The translations under genes and the position numbers were made by a program. From the NCBI GenBank assembly GCA_035551355.1, contig DASZNF010000141.1, forward strand, positions 248,001 to 312,000: DNA of 64,000 bases. The letters are read 5' to 3'. Positions 1 through 8,789 of the stretch are shown here, piece after piece. The stretch's first letter is position 1. Every line of letters starts with the position of its first letter. The stretch comes from DATATV01 sp035551355 (GTDB lineage Bacteria; Actinomycetota; Actinomycetes; Mycobacteriales; Pseudonocardiaceae). Under the pieces are notes generated by a model, which had not been told where the DNA came from, did not search any database, and worked only from the letters and a program-made list of their open reading frames with translations.

Positions 1-1023
1 GTGACCAGGCGCCCGACCATGTCCGATGTGGCGCGGGCGGCCGGCGTGCATCAGGCCACGGCCTCGCGCGCGCTCAACCCCTCGACCAGCGACCTGATCA
101 GCACGGCCACCGTGCGCCGGGTGCAGGCCGCGGCCGAGGAACTGGGCTACACGCCCAACACGGCCGCGCGCAGCCTGCGGACCAACCAGTCCTACACGGT
201 GGGCGTGCTGCTGCCCGACCTGACCAACCCGCTGTTCCCGCCGATCGTGCGCGGCATCGAGGAGGTCCTCACCGAGCAGGGCTACACCGCGCTGCTGGCC
301 AACACCGACAACGACGAGAAGCGCGAGGCGGCCCAGTTCGCCGCGCTGCTGGGCCGTCAGGTCGACGGGTTCATCCTGGCCACGGGGCTGCGCGACCATC
401 CGCTGGTCGAGCGGGCCCAGGCCGAGGGCAGGCAACTGGTGCTGGTCAACCGGGGCACCGACGTGCCGAGGTTCCCGGTGGTCAGTGGCGACGACGCCAG
501 CGGCATCGGCGCGGCCGTGGATCATCTGGTCGCGCTGGGCCACCGCAAACTGGCGCACCTGGCCGGGCCGCACCGGATGTCCACCGGGGTGATCCGGTTG
601 CGCGGCTTCCGGTCCGCGGTCGGGCGGCACGGACTGGCCGCGGCCGACACCACGGTGGCCGAGTGCTCGGGCTACACCGTGGCGGCCGGGGAGGCGGCCA
701 TGCGCGCGGTGCTGGACTCCGCGCCCGAGGTGACCGCGGTGCTGGCCGGGAACGACCTGATCGCGGTGGGCGCGCTGCACGTGCTGCGCGAGCACGGACT
801 GTCCTGCCCGGAGGATGTGTCGCTGATCGGGTTCAACGACATGCGGTTCGTGGACGAGCTGTCCCCGCCGCTGACCACGGTCCGGGTGCCGCACGCCGAA
901 CTCGGCCGGGAGGCGGCCCGGCTGTTGCTGCGCAGGCTGGACGAACCGGAGCTGGTGACCAGCGTGGTGCTGCCCACCGAACTGGTGGTGCGCGAGTCGA
1001 CCGCGCCGCCGCGCGTCGGATAG
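1..1023 (+). CDS. LacI-family transcriptional regulator
   Basis: A 340-residue LacI/GalR-type repressor. The N-terminal helix-turn-helix is clear at residues 7-26 (core VARAAGVHQATASRALN). It is followed by the hinge segment (AARSLRTN) and a periplasmic-binding-protein-like sensor core that ends in the usual FNDM...LTTVRVP region. The GTG at the first base of the window gives a normal-looking N-terminus, so the gene is probably complete, but its promoter lies outside. The next gene downstream is an unrelated glycosyltransferase, so this regulator more likely serves genes to the left of the window. Ligands of this family are usually sugars; the actual effector cannot be read from the sequence. 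Confidence 0.9.
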   Translation: MTRRPTMSDVARAAGVHQATASRALNPSTSDLISTATVRRVQAAAEELGYTPNTAARSLRTNQSYTVGVLLPDLTNPLFPPIVRGIEEVLTEQGYTALLANTDNDEKREAAQFAALLGRQVDGFILATGLRDHPLVERAQAEGRQLVLVNRGTDVPRFPVVSGDDASGIGAAVDHLVALGHRKLAHLAGPHRMSTGVIRLRGFRSAVGRHGLAAADTTVAECSGYTVAAGEAAMRAVLDSAPEVTAVLAGNDLIAVGALHVLREHGLSCPEDVSLIGFNDMRFVDELSPPLTTVRVPHAELGREAARLLLRRLDEPELVTSVVLPTELVVRESTAPPRVG

Positions 1024-1057
1024 CGGTGGCAGAGGACCGGTCTGGCAGGGTTGGGCC

Positions 1058-2203
1058 GTGATCGGATGGGTCGCGGTGGCCGGGATCGCGCTGGCCGCGT
1101 GGGTGTGGTTGGTGCTGGTGCGCGGGTTTTTCTGGCGGACCGATCAGCGATTGCCCGCAGGCGCGGCGTTGGCCGAATGGCCCGAGGTGGCGATCGTGGT
1201 GCCCGCCCGGGACGAGGCCGACGTGCTGCCATCGTCACTGCCTTCCCTTTTGGCCCAACGGTATCCGGGCCCGGCCCGGGTGATTCTGGTGGACGACAAC
1301 AGTTCCGATGGCACCGCGGAGCTGGCCCGCCGGTTGGGGCAGGATTCCTTGCTGCCGTTGACGGTGACCTCGCCGGGACAGCCGCCCGAAGGGTGGACCG
1401 GGAAGCTGTGGGCGGTCGCGCACGGGATTTCCGTTGCCGGACCAGTGGAATACCTGTTGGTCACCGACGCCGACATCGCGCACGAACCGGATTCGCTGGC
1501 CGCGTTGGTCGGCGCGGCGGGGGAGCGCGACCTGGTGTCGCTGATGGCCACGCTGCGGGTGGAAACGTTGTGGGAGCGGCTGATCGTGCCCGCGTTCGTG
1601 TACTTCTTCGCGCTGCTGTTCCCGTTCCGCTGGGTGAACCGGCCGGGCTCGCGCACCGCCGCGGCCGCCGGTGGGTGCGTGCTGATCCGGCGCAGTGCCT
1701 TGGAGAACGCGGGCGGGTACGCGGCGATCGCGGGCGCGGTGATCGACGATGTGGCGCTGGCCGGGTTGCTCAAACGGGCCGGTGGCCGGATCTGGCTGGG
1801 CCTGGCCGACCGGGTGCGCAGTGTGCGGCCGTATCCGGGGTTGGCCGGTCTGTGGCGGATGGTCGCGCGCAGTGCGTACACCCAGCTGCGGCACTCGCTG
1901 ATTTTGCTGACCGGCACGGTGGCCGGGCTGTTACTGGTGTTCGTGGCGCCGCCGGTGACCGCGATCCTCGGTGCGGCAACGGAAAACTGGTTGGTGTGTG
2001 GACTGGGCGCGGCGGCGTGGTTGTTGATGGCGGGGAGTTTCGTGCCGATGTTGCGGCATTACCGGCTGCCGGTGGCGACCGCGTTGGTGTTGCCGGTGAC
2101 CGCGGTGCTGTACCTGGCGATGACTGTGGACTCGGCGCGTAGACATCTGCTCGGGCGGGGCGCGGCGTGGAAGGGACGCACGTACTCCACGGTGCGCGGA
2201 TAG
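1058..2203 (+). CDS. HpnB-like family 2 glycosyltransferase, membrane-bound
   Basis: A 381-residue GT-A fold glycosyltransferase. It starts at GTG 1058 with an N-terminal membrane helix (residues 3-24). The nucleotide-sugar-binding features are present: VVPARDEADVLP (48-59), VDDNSSDGT (78-86) and the metal-binding TDAD (136-139). Hydrophobic segments follow near residue 185 and in the last 90 residues. The layout, including the GWTGKLWA motif, resembles the hopene-associated glycosyltransferase HpnB. No hopanoid synthesis gene is near, so the acceptor is unknown. The gene sits 35 bases after the LacI gene. The same reading frame stays open for 63 codons after the TAG stop (see the short reading frame at 2204-2392). 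Confidence 0.8.
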   Translation: MIGWVAVAGIALAAWVWLVLVRGFFWRTDQRLPAGAALAEWPEVAIVVPARDEADVLPSSLPSLLAQRYPGPARVILVDDNSSDGTAELARRLGQDSLLPLTVTSPGQPPEGWTGKLWAVAHGISVAGPVEYLLVTDADIAHEPDSLAALVGAAGERDLVSLMATLRVETLWERLIVPAFVYFFALLFPFRWVNRPGSRTAAAAGGCVLIRRSALENAGGYAAIAGAVIDDVALAGLLKRAGGRIWLGLADRVRSVRPYPGLAGLWRMVARSAYTQLRHSLILLTGTVAGLLLVFVAPPVTAILGAATENWLVCGLGAAAWLLMAGSFVPMLRHYRLPVATALVLPVTAVLYLAMTVDSARRHLLGRGAAWKGRTYSTVRG

Positions 2204-2392
2204 CGGCTTCTTCGCGGCGGTGGCGCGGAAACGCCATGGTGGAGCGCGGTCGCCGTGTTCGTCGGTGTGACGCTGCCGAGCGTGTCGCTGGCTCTGCTGC
2301 CGGTCGGCTCGCTGTTGCCGCTCATCGGACCGCTGCCCGTGGCGGCCGCGCGGGCCGTAAATTCGCTTGAGGTTGCCGCGGGTCGACGCTGA
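2204..2392 (+). other. Possible short membrane-peptide reading frame behind the glycosyltransferase
   Basis: In the same frame as the glycosyltransferase, immediately after its TAG stop, the sequence stays open to a TGA at 2390-2392. It encodes a hydrophobic, G/C-third-position-biased stretch (VAVFVGVTLPSVSLALLPV and onward). No good in-frame ATG with a ribosome binding site is visible; an internal GTG near the start of the hydrophobic part is possible. It could be a small membrane protein, or the former C-terminus of the glycosyltransferase cut off by a stop mutation. Little more can be said. Confidence 0.25.
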
Positions 2393-2436
2393 ACTGTGTC
2401 CGGGACCGCGGTGTCCCGGGAAGGCAGCAGCGGCCC

Positions 2437-3654
2437 ATGGAGATTCGCCCCACCACCGACCAGGACCTCGACGTCTTCCTCGACACGGTGCACACCGCGT
2501 TCGGGCGCTTCCGGGACACGCCCGACGCGGATGGCGGCGGGGTTTTCTGGGCGGCGCTGGAAATGGACCGCAACCTGCTGGCCATCGCGGCCGACGGGCG
2601 GCCGGTCGGCACCGCCGCCGCGTACGCCTTCGAGCTGACGCTGCCCGGCCAGATCCTGGTCCCGGCCGCCGGGGTGACCAACGTCGGCGTGCTGCCCACA
2701 CACCGCCGCCAGGGCGTGCTCACCGAGATGATGCGGTATCAGCTCACCGAGTTCCGGGGCCGAGGCGAATTCCTGTCGGTGCTGCTGGCCTCGGAAGCCG
2801 TGATCTACCGCCGGTTCGGCTACGGACCGGCGACCTACTCGCAGCGGCTGACCGTGCCGCGCCACCGGGCCGCCCTGGACGTTCCCCGGGCCCGCGGCCC
2901 GGCCTCGGCCGCCGGTTCGGTCGAGGTGCTGCGCCGGGCCGAGTGCGGCGAGATCCTGGAAGAGGTCTACGACCGGTACCGCCGGGCCCAGCCGGGCGCG
3001 CTGGCCCGGCCGCACCGCTGGTGGGAGTTGGGTGCGGGGCAGCCCCCGATCGCGCGGACTCCGCGCTACGTCGCCATCCACCGGGACGCCGCCGGGGTTC
3101 CGGACGGCTACGCCAGCTACACCATCGGCGAGTCCGAGACGTTGGCCATCGACGAGACCATCGCCGTCGACGACGCCGCCTTCACCGCCCTGGCCCGATT
3201 CGCGCTTGGCCACGACCTGGTCACCGAGGTCGTGTTCAAGCACTTCCCGCCCGGGCACCCGCTGCGCTGGCAGCTGTCCGACTTCAACGCCGGCCGGGTC
3301 AGCGGCGAAGAGGACTGGCTCTGGGTGCGGCTGCTGGACATTCCGCGGGCGCTGACCGCGCGCGGCTGGTTCACCGACGGCGAGCTCGTCCTCGATGTCG
3401 ACGACCCGTTCCTCGGCGAGCACGGCCGCTACCTGCTGACCGTCCGGGACGGCAAGGCCGACTGCGGGCCGACCGGCCGGGAGCCCGACCTGTCCCTGGA
3501 CGTGGGCGACCTGGGCTCGATCTACCTGGGCGGCACCATGCCGAGCACACTCGTTCGGGCCGGGCACATCGGGGCCCACCGTCCGGGCGCGGCCGCCCTC
3601 GCCGACGACCTGTTCCGCGCTGAGCGTCCGCCGCATTGCGTGCACCACTTCTGA
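2437..3654 (+). CDS. Eis-like GNAT-family N-acetyltransferase
   Basis: A 405-residue protein with the three-part architecture of mycobacterial Eis: GNAT domain, second GNAT-like domain, and a sterol-carrier-like C-terminal domain. The acetyl-CoA pyrophosphate loop is VGVLPTHRRQGVL (83-95). A tyrosine in the position of the catalytic acid follows (Y124 or Y129 in YRRFGYGPATY). The last residue is Phe (HHF end), as in Eis, where the C-terminal carboxylate serves as the general base. Eis enzymes acetylate amines such as aminoglycosides and lysine side chains; the substrate here is unknown. A GGAAGGCAG-type ribosome binding site lies just upstream of ATG 2437. Confidence 0.85.
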   Translation: MEIRPTTDQDLDVFLDTVHTAFGRFRDTPDADGGGVFWAALEMDRNLLAIAADGRPVGTAAAYAFELTLPGQILVPAAGVTNVGVLPTHRRQGVLTEMMRYQLTEFRGRGEFLSVLLASEAVIYRRFGYGPATYSQRLTVPRHRAALDVPRARGPASAAGSVEVLRRAECGEILEEVYDRYRRAQPGALARPHRWWELGAGQPPIARTPRYVAIHRDAAGVPDGYASYTIGESETLAIDETIAVDDAAFTALARFALGHDLVTEVVFKHFPPGHPLRWQLSDFNAGRVSGEEDWLWVRLLDIPRALTARGWFTDGELVLDVDDPFLGEHGRYLLTVRDGKADCGPTGREPDLSLDVGDLGSIYLGGTMPSTLVRAGHIGAHRPGAAALADDLFRAERPPHCVHHF

Positions 3655-3700
3655 CTGGCACTACCCTGCCGGAAGCACGATCTTCGGCGAAGGAGGCTCA

Positions 3701-4675
3701 ATGGCGAGCGAGGTGCAGACGGTCGGTGGCGCGGTACCGGTCGGCGAACTGGGCACGACCCTGATGCACGAACATCTTTTCGTGCTCAGCCCGGACGTGG
3801 AGCAGAACTTCCCGGACGAGTGGGGCGACGAGCAGACCCGGGTCGAGGAGGCGGTGACCGCGCTGCGCCGGCTGGTCGAGATCGGGGTGCGCACCATTGT
3901 GGACCCCACGGTGATCGGCCTCGGCCGCTACATCCCGCGCATCCAGGCGGTCGCCGCGCGGGTGCCCGAGCTGAACATCGTGGTCGCCACCGGCATCTAC
4001 ACCTACACCGAGGCGCCCGGCTTCTTCCGGCACCGCGGCCCGTCCATCGGCCGGCCGGAGCCGATGGTCGACATGTTCGTCAAGGACATCACCGAGGGCA
4101 TCGCGCACACCGGTGTACGGGCCGGGCTGCTCAAGTGCGCCATCGACGAACCCGGCCTCACGCCGGGCGTGGAGCGGGTGATGCGGGCGGTCGGCGAGGC
4201 GCACCAGCGCACCGGCACGCCGATCACCGTGCACACCCATCCGACCACCGAGACCGGGCTGCTGGTCAAGCAGGTGCTGGTGGACGAGGGCGGGGTCGAT
4301 CCGGCGCGGATCGTGTTGGGGCACAGCGGGGACAGCACCGACGTCAACCACCTGTCCGAGTTGGCCGACGCCGGATTCACGCTCGGCATGGACCGCATGG
4401 GACTGAACACGGCGCTGACCTTCGAGCAGCGCTGCGACACCGTGGTCGAGCTGGTTCGGCGTGGTTACGCCGAGCGGATGGTGCTCTCCCACGACAACGC
4501 CTGCCACATCGACTGGATCGACCCGGACGTGCGGCCGCTGCTGACCCAGTGGCACTACCTGCACATCCACGAGGACGTGCTGCCTTACCTGCGCGAGCAC
4601 GGGGTGACCGAGGAGCAGATCACCACGATGATGGTGGACAACCCGCGCCGCTACTTCGAGGCCGGGAACGAGTAG
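3701..4675 (+). CDS. Phosphotriesterase-family metal hydrolase, probable lactonase
   Basis: A 324-residue TIM-barrel hydrolase of the phosphotriesterase family. All metal ligands are visible: H23 and H25 (HEHLF), bridging K145 (LLKCAIDE), H178 (TVHTHP), H208 (GHSGD) and D265 (LSHDNA). The GIYTY motif (98-102) carries the tyrosine that in phosphotriesterase-like lactonases binds the lactone ring. On this basis lactone hydrolysis (for example acyl-homoserine or sugar lactones) is more likely than organophosphate hydrolysis; that is inference. The start ATG has an AAGGAGG ribosome binding site. The gene converges on the acyl-CoA synthetase gene, with only 17 bases between the stops. Confidence 0.88.
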   Translation: MASEVQTVGGAVPVGELGTTLMHEHLFVLSPDVEQNFPDEWGDEQTRVEEAVTALRRLVEIGVRTIVDPTVIGLGRYIPRIQAVAARVPELNIVVATGIYTYTEAPGFFRHRGPSIGRPEPMVDMFVKDITEGIAHTGVRAGLLKCAIDEPGLTPGVERVMRAVGEAHQRTGTPITVHTHPTTETGLLVKQVLVDEGGVDPARIVLGHSGDSTDVNHLSELADAGFTLGMDRMGLNTALTFEQRCDTVVELVRRGYAERMVLSHDNACHIDWIDPDVRPLLTQWHYLHIHEDVLPYLREHGVTEEQITTMMVDNPRRYFEAGNE

Positions 4676-4692
4676 CCCGCGGGGTGTGGTGA

Positions 4693-6543
4693 TCAGCCGG
4701 CCGGTTCGGCGTAGAACTCCTCGATCTGCGGGGTGAACCGGTCGTTGATAACCTTGCGGCGCAGCTTCAGCGTCGGGGTCAGTTCACCGCTGTCGGGCGT
4801 CCAGGCTTGGGGCAGGACAAGGTATTTCTTGATCTGCTCGGCCCGGGCCAGCCGCTCGTTGGCCGCGTTCACCGCCTCGGCGATCTCGGCCAGCACCGCC
4901 GGATGCGTTGCCAGCGCGGCGAGATCGGTCGGGTCGGGCACGTCCAGGCCCTTGGCGCGGGCCCAGTTCGGGGCGGACTCCTCGTCCAGCACCACCAGCG
5001 CGGTCACGTACGGGCGCCGGTCGCCGACCGCCATGGCCTGACCCACCAACGGATGCGAGCGCAACAGGCCCTCGATCCTTGCCGGCGGGATGTTCTTCCC
5101 GCTGGAGGTGATGATCAGTTCCTTCTTCCGGTCGGTGATGGTGAGGTAGCCGTCCTCGTCCAGGGTGCCGACATCGCCGGTGGCCAGCCAGCCCTCGTCG
5201 TCGGTCTGCTTGGCCACCGAACCATCCGGTTGCAGATATCCCTTGCACACCAACGATCCGCGCACGAAGATCTCGCCGTCCGCGACGACCTTGACCTCCA
5301 TGCCGAGGTTCGCGCGGCCGACCGAGCCGGGCCGGAAGTTGTCCGGGGTGTTGATGCTGGCGGTGCCGGTGGTCTCGGTCATGCCCCACACCTCGTAGAT
5401 CTCCACGCCCAGACCGGCCAGCGTGTAGAGCACGTCCACCGGGAGCGGGGCCGCGCCGCCGCCGGCCCAGGTGAGGTTGTCCAGGCCGAACATGGCCCGG
5501 ATCGGCAACAGCGTCGCCTCGTCGGCTTTCGCCACTTCTTCGGCGAGGTCCGTGGGCACCGCGGAATCGTTGGCGCGCAACCGGTACGCCTTCAGTCGCA
5601 GCTCGTGGGCGTGCTCGAACGCGGTGCGCTGCTCCTCGGGCATGGCATCGACCATCGCCCGCAATCCGGCGGCCATTTTCTCCCACACCCGTGGCACGCC
5701 GAAGATCGAGGCGGGGCGCACCTTCTGCAACGCGCCGATCAGCTGTTTGGCATCGGGGCAGATGTGCACGTGCCCGGCGCGGAACACCGGCAGATAGATG
5801 CCGAGCATGCGTTCGGCGATGTGGGCCAGCGGCAGATAGGAGATGCTGGGCGCGTGTTCCGGTGTGGGGACAAGGGTTTCCACAGTCGCGGACTGGAAGA
5901 TCACGTTGTGGTGGGTGAGCACCACGCCCTTGGGATCGCCGGTGGTGCCCGAGGTGTAGAGCATGGCCACCGGGTCGTCCGGGGTGAGCGCGGGCCAGTC
6001 CTGCTCGAACGCCCGCGGCTCGGCGGCGTGCCGGGCCGCGCCGGCGGCCAGCACCTCGGCGGCGGAGCGGAATCGCGAGTCATCCGCCGGGATGGCGGTT
6101 TCGTCCAGCACCACAACGGTTTTCAGGTCCGGCAGCTCGTCCAGGACGGGCTGCCAGCGCGCGAGTTGGGCGGCGCCTTCCAGGACCACCAACGGGGTTC
6201 TGCTGTGCTGACCGAGGTAGCGCAGCTGGTCGGGGCTGAGCGTGTCGTAGGCAGTGCACGGCACCGCGCCGAGGTGCACGGCCGCGAGGTCGGCCAGCCA
6301 GTGTTCGGGGCGGGCGGACATCATGATCAGCATCCGGTCGCCGCGGTGCAGGCCGTGCCCGGCCAGGCCCAGCGTCCAGTGCGCGACCGCCTCGCGCAGC
6401 CCGGCCCAGGTGAGGGTCTCCGACTCCGCGGCGCCGACCATGCTCAGTGCGGGCAGCGCGCCGAACTCGGTGGCGTTGCGGTGCAGCAGCGCCGGGATGG
6501 TCAGGCCCGCGGCGAGCCGGGCGCACTCGTCGTCGACGGTCAT
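4693..6543 (-). CDS. Long-chain acyl-CoA synthetase (FadD15-like)
   Basis: A 616-residue AMP-forming acyl-CoA synthetase. The P-loop motif YTSGTTGDPKG spans about residues 196-206. The A5 motif GMTETTG and the A8/A10 region (GDVGTLDEDGYLTITDRKKELII) follow. Length and motif spacing match mycobacterial FadD15 and eukaryote-type long-chain synthetases rather than short-chain ligases. It activates fatty acids to acyl-CoA. The ATG at 6543 has a GGAGGAAC ribosome binding site. A 20-bp motif at 6655-6674 upstream is repeated exactly before the enoyl-CoA hydratase gene at 7986, suggesting control by the intervening TetR-type regulator. Confidence 0.9.
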   Translation of the reverse strand: MTVDDECARLAAGLTIPALLHRNATEFGALPALSMVGAAESETLTWAGLREAVAHWTLGLAGHGLHRGDRMLIMMSARPEHWLADLAAVHLGAVPCTAYDTLSPDQLRYLGQHSRTPLVVLEGAAQLARWQPVLDELPDLKTVVVLDETAIPADDSRFRSAAEVLAAGAARHAAEPRAFEQDWPALTPDDPVAMLYTSGTTGDPKGVVLTHHNVIFQSATVETLVPTPEHAPSISYLPLAHIAERMLGIYLPVFRAGHVHICPDAKQLIGALQKVRPASIFGVPRVWEKMAAGLRAMVDAMPEEQRTAFEHAHELRLKAYRLRANDSAVPTDLAEEVAKADEATLLPIRAMFGLDNLTWAGGGAAPLPVDVLYTLAGLGVEIYEVWGMTETTGTASINTPDNFRPGSVGRANLGMEVKVVADGEIFVRGSLVCKGYLQPDGSVAKQTDDEGWLATGDVGTLDEDGYLTITDRKKELIITSSGKNIPPARIEGLLRSHPLVGQAMAVGDRRPYVTALVVLDEESAPNWARAKGLDVPDPTDLAALATHPAVLAEIAEAVNAANERLARAEQIKKYLVLPQAWTPDSGELTPTLKLRRKVINDRFTPQIEEFYAEPAG

Positions 6544-6654
6544 GGCGTTCCTCCAGGGCGAGTCCGTGAACGACTGGACTGTAAATCACCGATAACCAGC
6601 TGGGAAGGCCAGCAAGATATCATCAGGTGGAAGCGATGTCGATGAGCAACCATG

Positions 6655-6674
6655 ATGCGAATCGCGGTTAACTT
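6655..6674. promoter_or_regulatory. Candidate TetR operator, copy 1 (upstream of the acyl-CoA synthetase)
   Basis: ATGCGAATCGCGGTTAACTT. This is the exact reverse complement of bases 7952-7971. It lies 112 bases upstream of the acyl-CoA synthetase start and overlaps the stop codon of the tandem-TetR gene. Two identical 20-mers flanking a regulator gene, each upstream of a lipid-metabolism gene, is strong evidence for a shared binding site. Confidence 0.7.
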
Positions 6675-7858
6675 CGGAAGATCGCCTCGGCCACCGCGGC
6701 GACTCGTGAGTCACCGCCGGTCCGGGTGTCGAAGCCGACCCGGCGGCCCAGGTCGATCACCACGTTCAGGGCCGCGTGGGCGATGATCCGGGCGTCGGTG
6801 GCGGGCAGGTCCGGGCGGGTCGCGGTGAGCAGCCGCACCCACTCCTCGGTGTGCAGCCGCTGCGCCTTGCGCAGCTGATGACGGTCGTGTTCGGGCAGGT
6901 TGGTGTTCTCGGCCAGATACACCGAGACCAGGTCGGGCTGGGCGAAGGCCAGGCCGATGTAGGACTCGGTCAGCTGGTCCAGCGCCCGGGCCGGGGTGTC
7001 GGTGGTGGCCAGGGTGCTGGTGATGGTCGCGCCCAGCCGGTCGGCCGCTCGGTAGTAGGCGGCGGCCAGCAGATCGCCCTTGCCCGCGAAGTGCCGGTAC
7101 ACACTGGAGGCGTTGATCCCGGCGGCCGCGCCGATGTCCTCGATCGACACCGCGTGGTAGCCGCGCTCGTGGAACAGCTTGATCGCGGCGGCGAGCAGCA
7201 CCTCGCGGCGGGCGCCCGGGGTCAGGGTGGGCGTGCCGTCGGGTTGCGCGGCCGGCGTGAGCGGGGCGGGCAGGCCGGTGGCCAGGACGGTCGCGCCGAG
7301 ACGGCGCAGCAACGTCTCGGCCCGGCCGCGGGCGATGGGGGCGCGGTGGGTGGTCAGGCTGGCCAGAGCGGAGAACGCGCCGCGCACCAGCAGGTCGGCG
7401 TCCGCCGCGGACAGTTCGGGACGCAGTTCCCGCAACGGTCCGGTCAGCTGGGTGACCACGGCGGAGAGCTGGTCGCGGAACTCGTGCCGGTGCTCGGGCT
7501 CCAGGTAGCGGCCCTCCCACTGGTAGAGGCTGCCCACCTTGCGCTGCCGCACGGTCAGCCGGGCCAGCGCGGCCAGGGCGCCGTCGAGTTGCCCGGCCGG
7601 GGTGTCGCCCTCGGCCAGGCCCTCGGTGACCTCGGCCCGGACCGCCTCGGCCAGTTCCCGGGTGGCGTGCACCAGCAGCGCGTACTTGGTCGGGAAATGC
7701 CGGTAGATGGCCGGTCCGCTGATGCCGGCGGCCGCGGCGATCTCGTCGATGCCCACGCCGTGATAACCGCGCGCACAGAACAACTCCGCGGCCAGCAGGG
7801 CCAGCTGGGCCTTGCGGTTGCCGGCCCTTCTGGTCGGCGCGTGCGCGTTTCCGGTCAT
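6668..7858 (-). CDS. Tandem TetR-family regulator with two DNA-binding domains
   Basis: A 396-residue protein with two complete TetR units in one chain. The first helix-turn-helix is at about residues 33-57 (IDEIAAAAGISGPAIYRHFPTK). The second is at about 236-261 (IEDIGAAAGINASSVYRHFAGK). Ordinary TetR proteins are about 200 residues, so this is a true fusion or duplication. Neighbours (acyl-CoA synthetase downstream, enoyl-CoA hydratase divergent) point to regulation of fatty acid or acyl-CoA catabolism. Identical 20-bp motifs before both neighbours are the probable sites. The motif is not a simple palindrome, which would suit a chain carrying two different recognition helices; that last point is inference. 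Confidence 0.88.
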   Translation of the reverse strand: MTGNAHAPTRRAGNRKAQLALLAAELFCARGYHGVGIDEIAAAAGISGPAIYRHFPTKYALLVHATRELAEAVRAEVTEGLAEGDTPAGQLDGALAALARLTVRQRKVGSLYQWEGRYLEPEHRHEFRDQLSAVVTQLTGPLRELRPELSAADADLLVRGAFSALASLTTHRAPIARGRAETLLRRLGATVLATGLPAPLTPAAQPDGTPTLTPGARREVLLAAAIKLFHERGYHAVSIEDIGAAAGINASSVYRHFAGKGDLLAAAYYRAADRLGATITSTLATTDTPARALDQLTESYIGLAFAQPDLVSVYLAENTNLPEHDRHQLRKAQRLHTEEWVRLLTATRPDLPATDARIIAHAALNVVIDLGRRVGFDTRTGGDSRVAAVAEAIFRS

Positions 7859-7951
7859 CGCCGCAGCCTAACCGGCCAGGCCGCCGCGGTGACCAGCCAC
7901 TCGCCACCCGATCTGGGAACAGTGCTTGACACGGTGGGCAAATCTACCGGA

Positions 7952-7971
7952 AAGTTAACCGCGATTCGCAT
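7952..7971. promoter_or_regulatory. Candidate TetR operator, copy 2 (upstream of the enoyl-CoA hydratase)
   Basis: AAGTTAACCGCGATTCGCAT, 15 bases before the ATG at 7986 and in the divergent promoter region of the tandem-TetR gene. It is identical over 20 bases to the inverted copy at 6655-6674. Binding here would block the hydratase promoter and probably also autoregulate the regulator. Confidence 0.7.
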
Positions 7972-7985
7972 AGAGACGGGAGGCA

Positions 7986-8759
7986 ATGGTGACCGACGAC
8001 GTGCCCGGGCTACTGGTCGCCCTTGAGGCAGGCGTGCTGCGGCTGACTCTTGACCGGCCGGACAGTCTCAACTCACTGACCGTGGCCATGGCCAACGGGT
8101 TGCGGGACCAGATCATCCGCGCCGAAGACGACCCGGACGTGCGGGTGGTGCTGCTGGCCGGGAACGGCCGGGGATTCAGCTCCGGCGCGGACCTCTCCGG
8201 CGACGGCGCCTCCAGCGAAGCCGTGCAGCTGGTCAACAACTCCATCCTGGGCCTGCGCCGGCTGGGCAAACCGGTGGTGTCCGCGGTGCACGGGCCGGCC
8301 GCCGGGGTGGGCGTGTCGCTGGCGCTGGCCGCCGATCTGGTCATCGCCGCCGAATCCGCTTACTTCCTGCTCGCCTTCGCCAATGTCGGCCTGATGCCCG
8401 ACGGCGGCTCGACCGCGCTGGTCACCGCCGCGGTCGGCCGGGCCCGGGCGATGCGGATGGCCATGCTGGCCGAGCGCCTTCCGGCCCGCACCGCGCAGGA
8501 ATGGGGCCTGATCAGCCACGTGGTCGCCGACGAGGGATTCGACACGGAGCTGACCGCCGTCCTGACCCAGCTGGCCGCTGGGCCGCCGCTGGCCTATGCG
8601 CGGACCAAGGCGGCGATCAACGCGGCCGCCCTGCCGGAGTTGGAGGCGGCGTTGGCGCGGGAGGCGTCGGGGCAGTTCGAACTCCTGCACAGCAAGGATT
8701 TCCTGGAAGGCGCGATGGCGTTCCGGGAGCGCCGCACGCCCCGGTTCACCGGCGCCTGA
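7986..8759 (+). CDS. Enoyl-CoA hydratase/isomerase (crotonase family)
   Basis: A 257-residue crotonase-fold protein of normal family length. The oxyanion-hole segments are visible: the FSSGADL region and HGPAAGVGVSLALAADLVIA. The LMPDGGST region follows, as in standard enoyl-CoA hydratases. It would hydrate or isomerise enoyl-CoA intermediates of beta-oxidation. The ATG has a GGGAGG ribosome binding site. The gene is followed after 30 bases by the MpaB-type oxygenase, probably on the same transcript, and is preceded by the TetR candidate operator. Confidence 0.88.
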   Translation: MVTDDVPGLLVALEAGVLRLTLDRPDSLNSLTVAMANGLRDQIIRAEDDPDVRVVLLAGNGRGFSSGADLSGDGASSEAVQLVNNSILGLRRLGKPVVSAVHGPAAGVGVSLALAADLVIAAESAYFLLAFANVGLMPDGGSTALVTAAVGRARAMRMAMLAERLPARTAQEWGLISHVVADEGFDTELTAVLTQLAAGPPLAYARTKAAINAAALPELEAALAREASGQFELLHSKDFLEGAMAFRERRTPRFTGA

Positions 8760-8789
8760 GTCCGGTCCCAGAGAGGAATCGAGGAAGCG

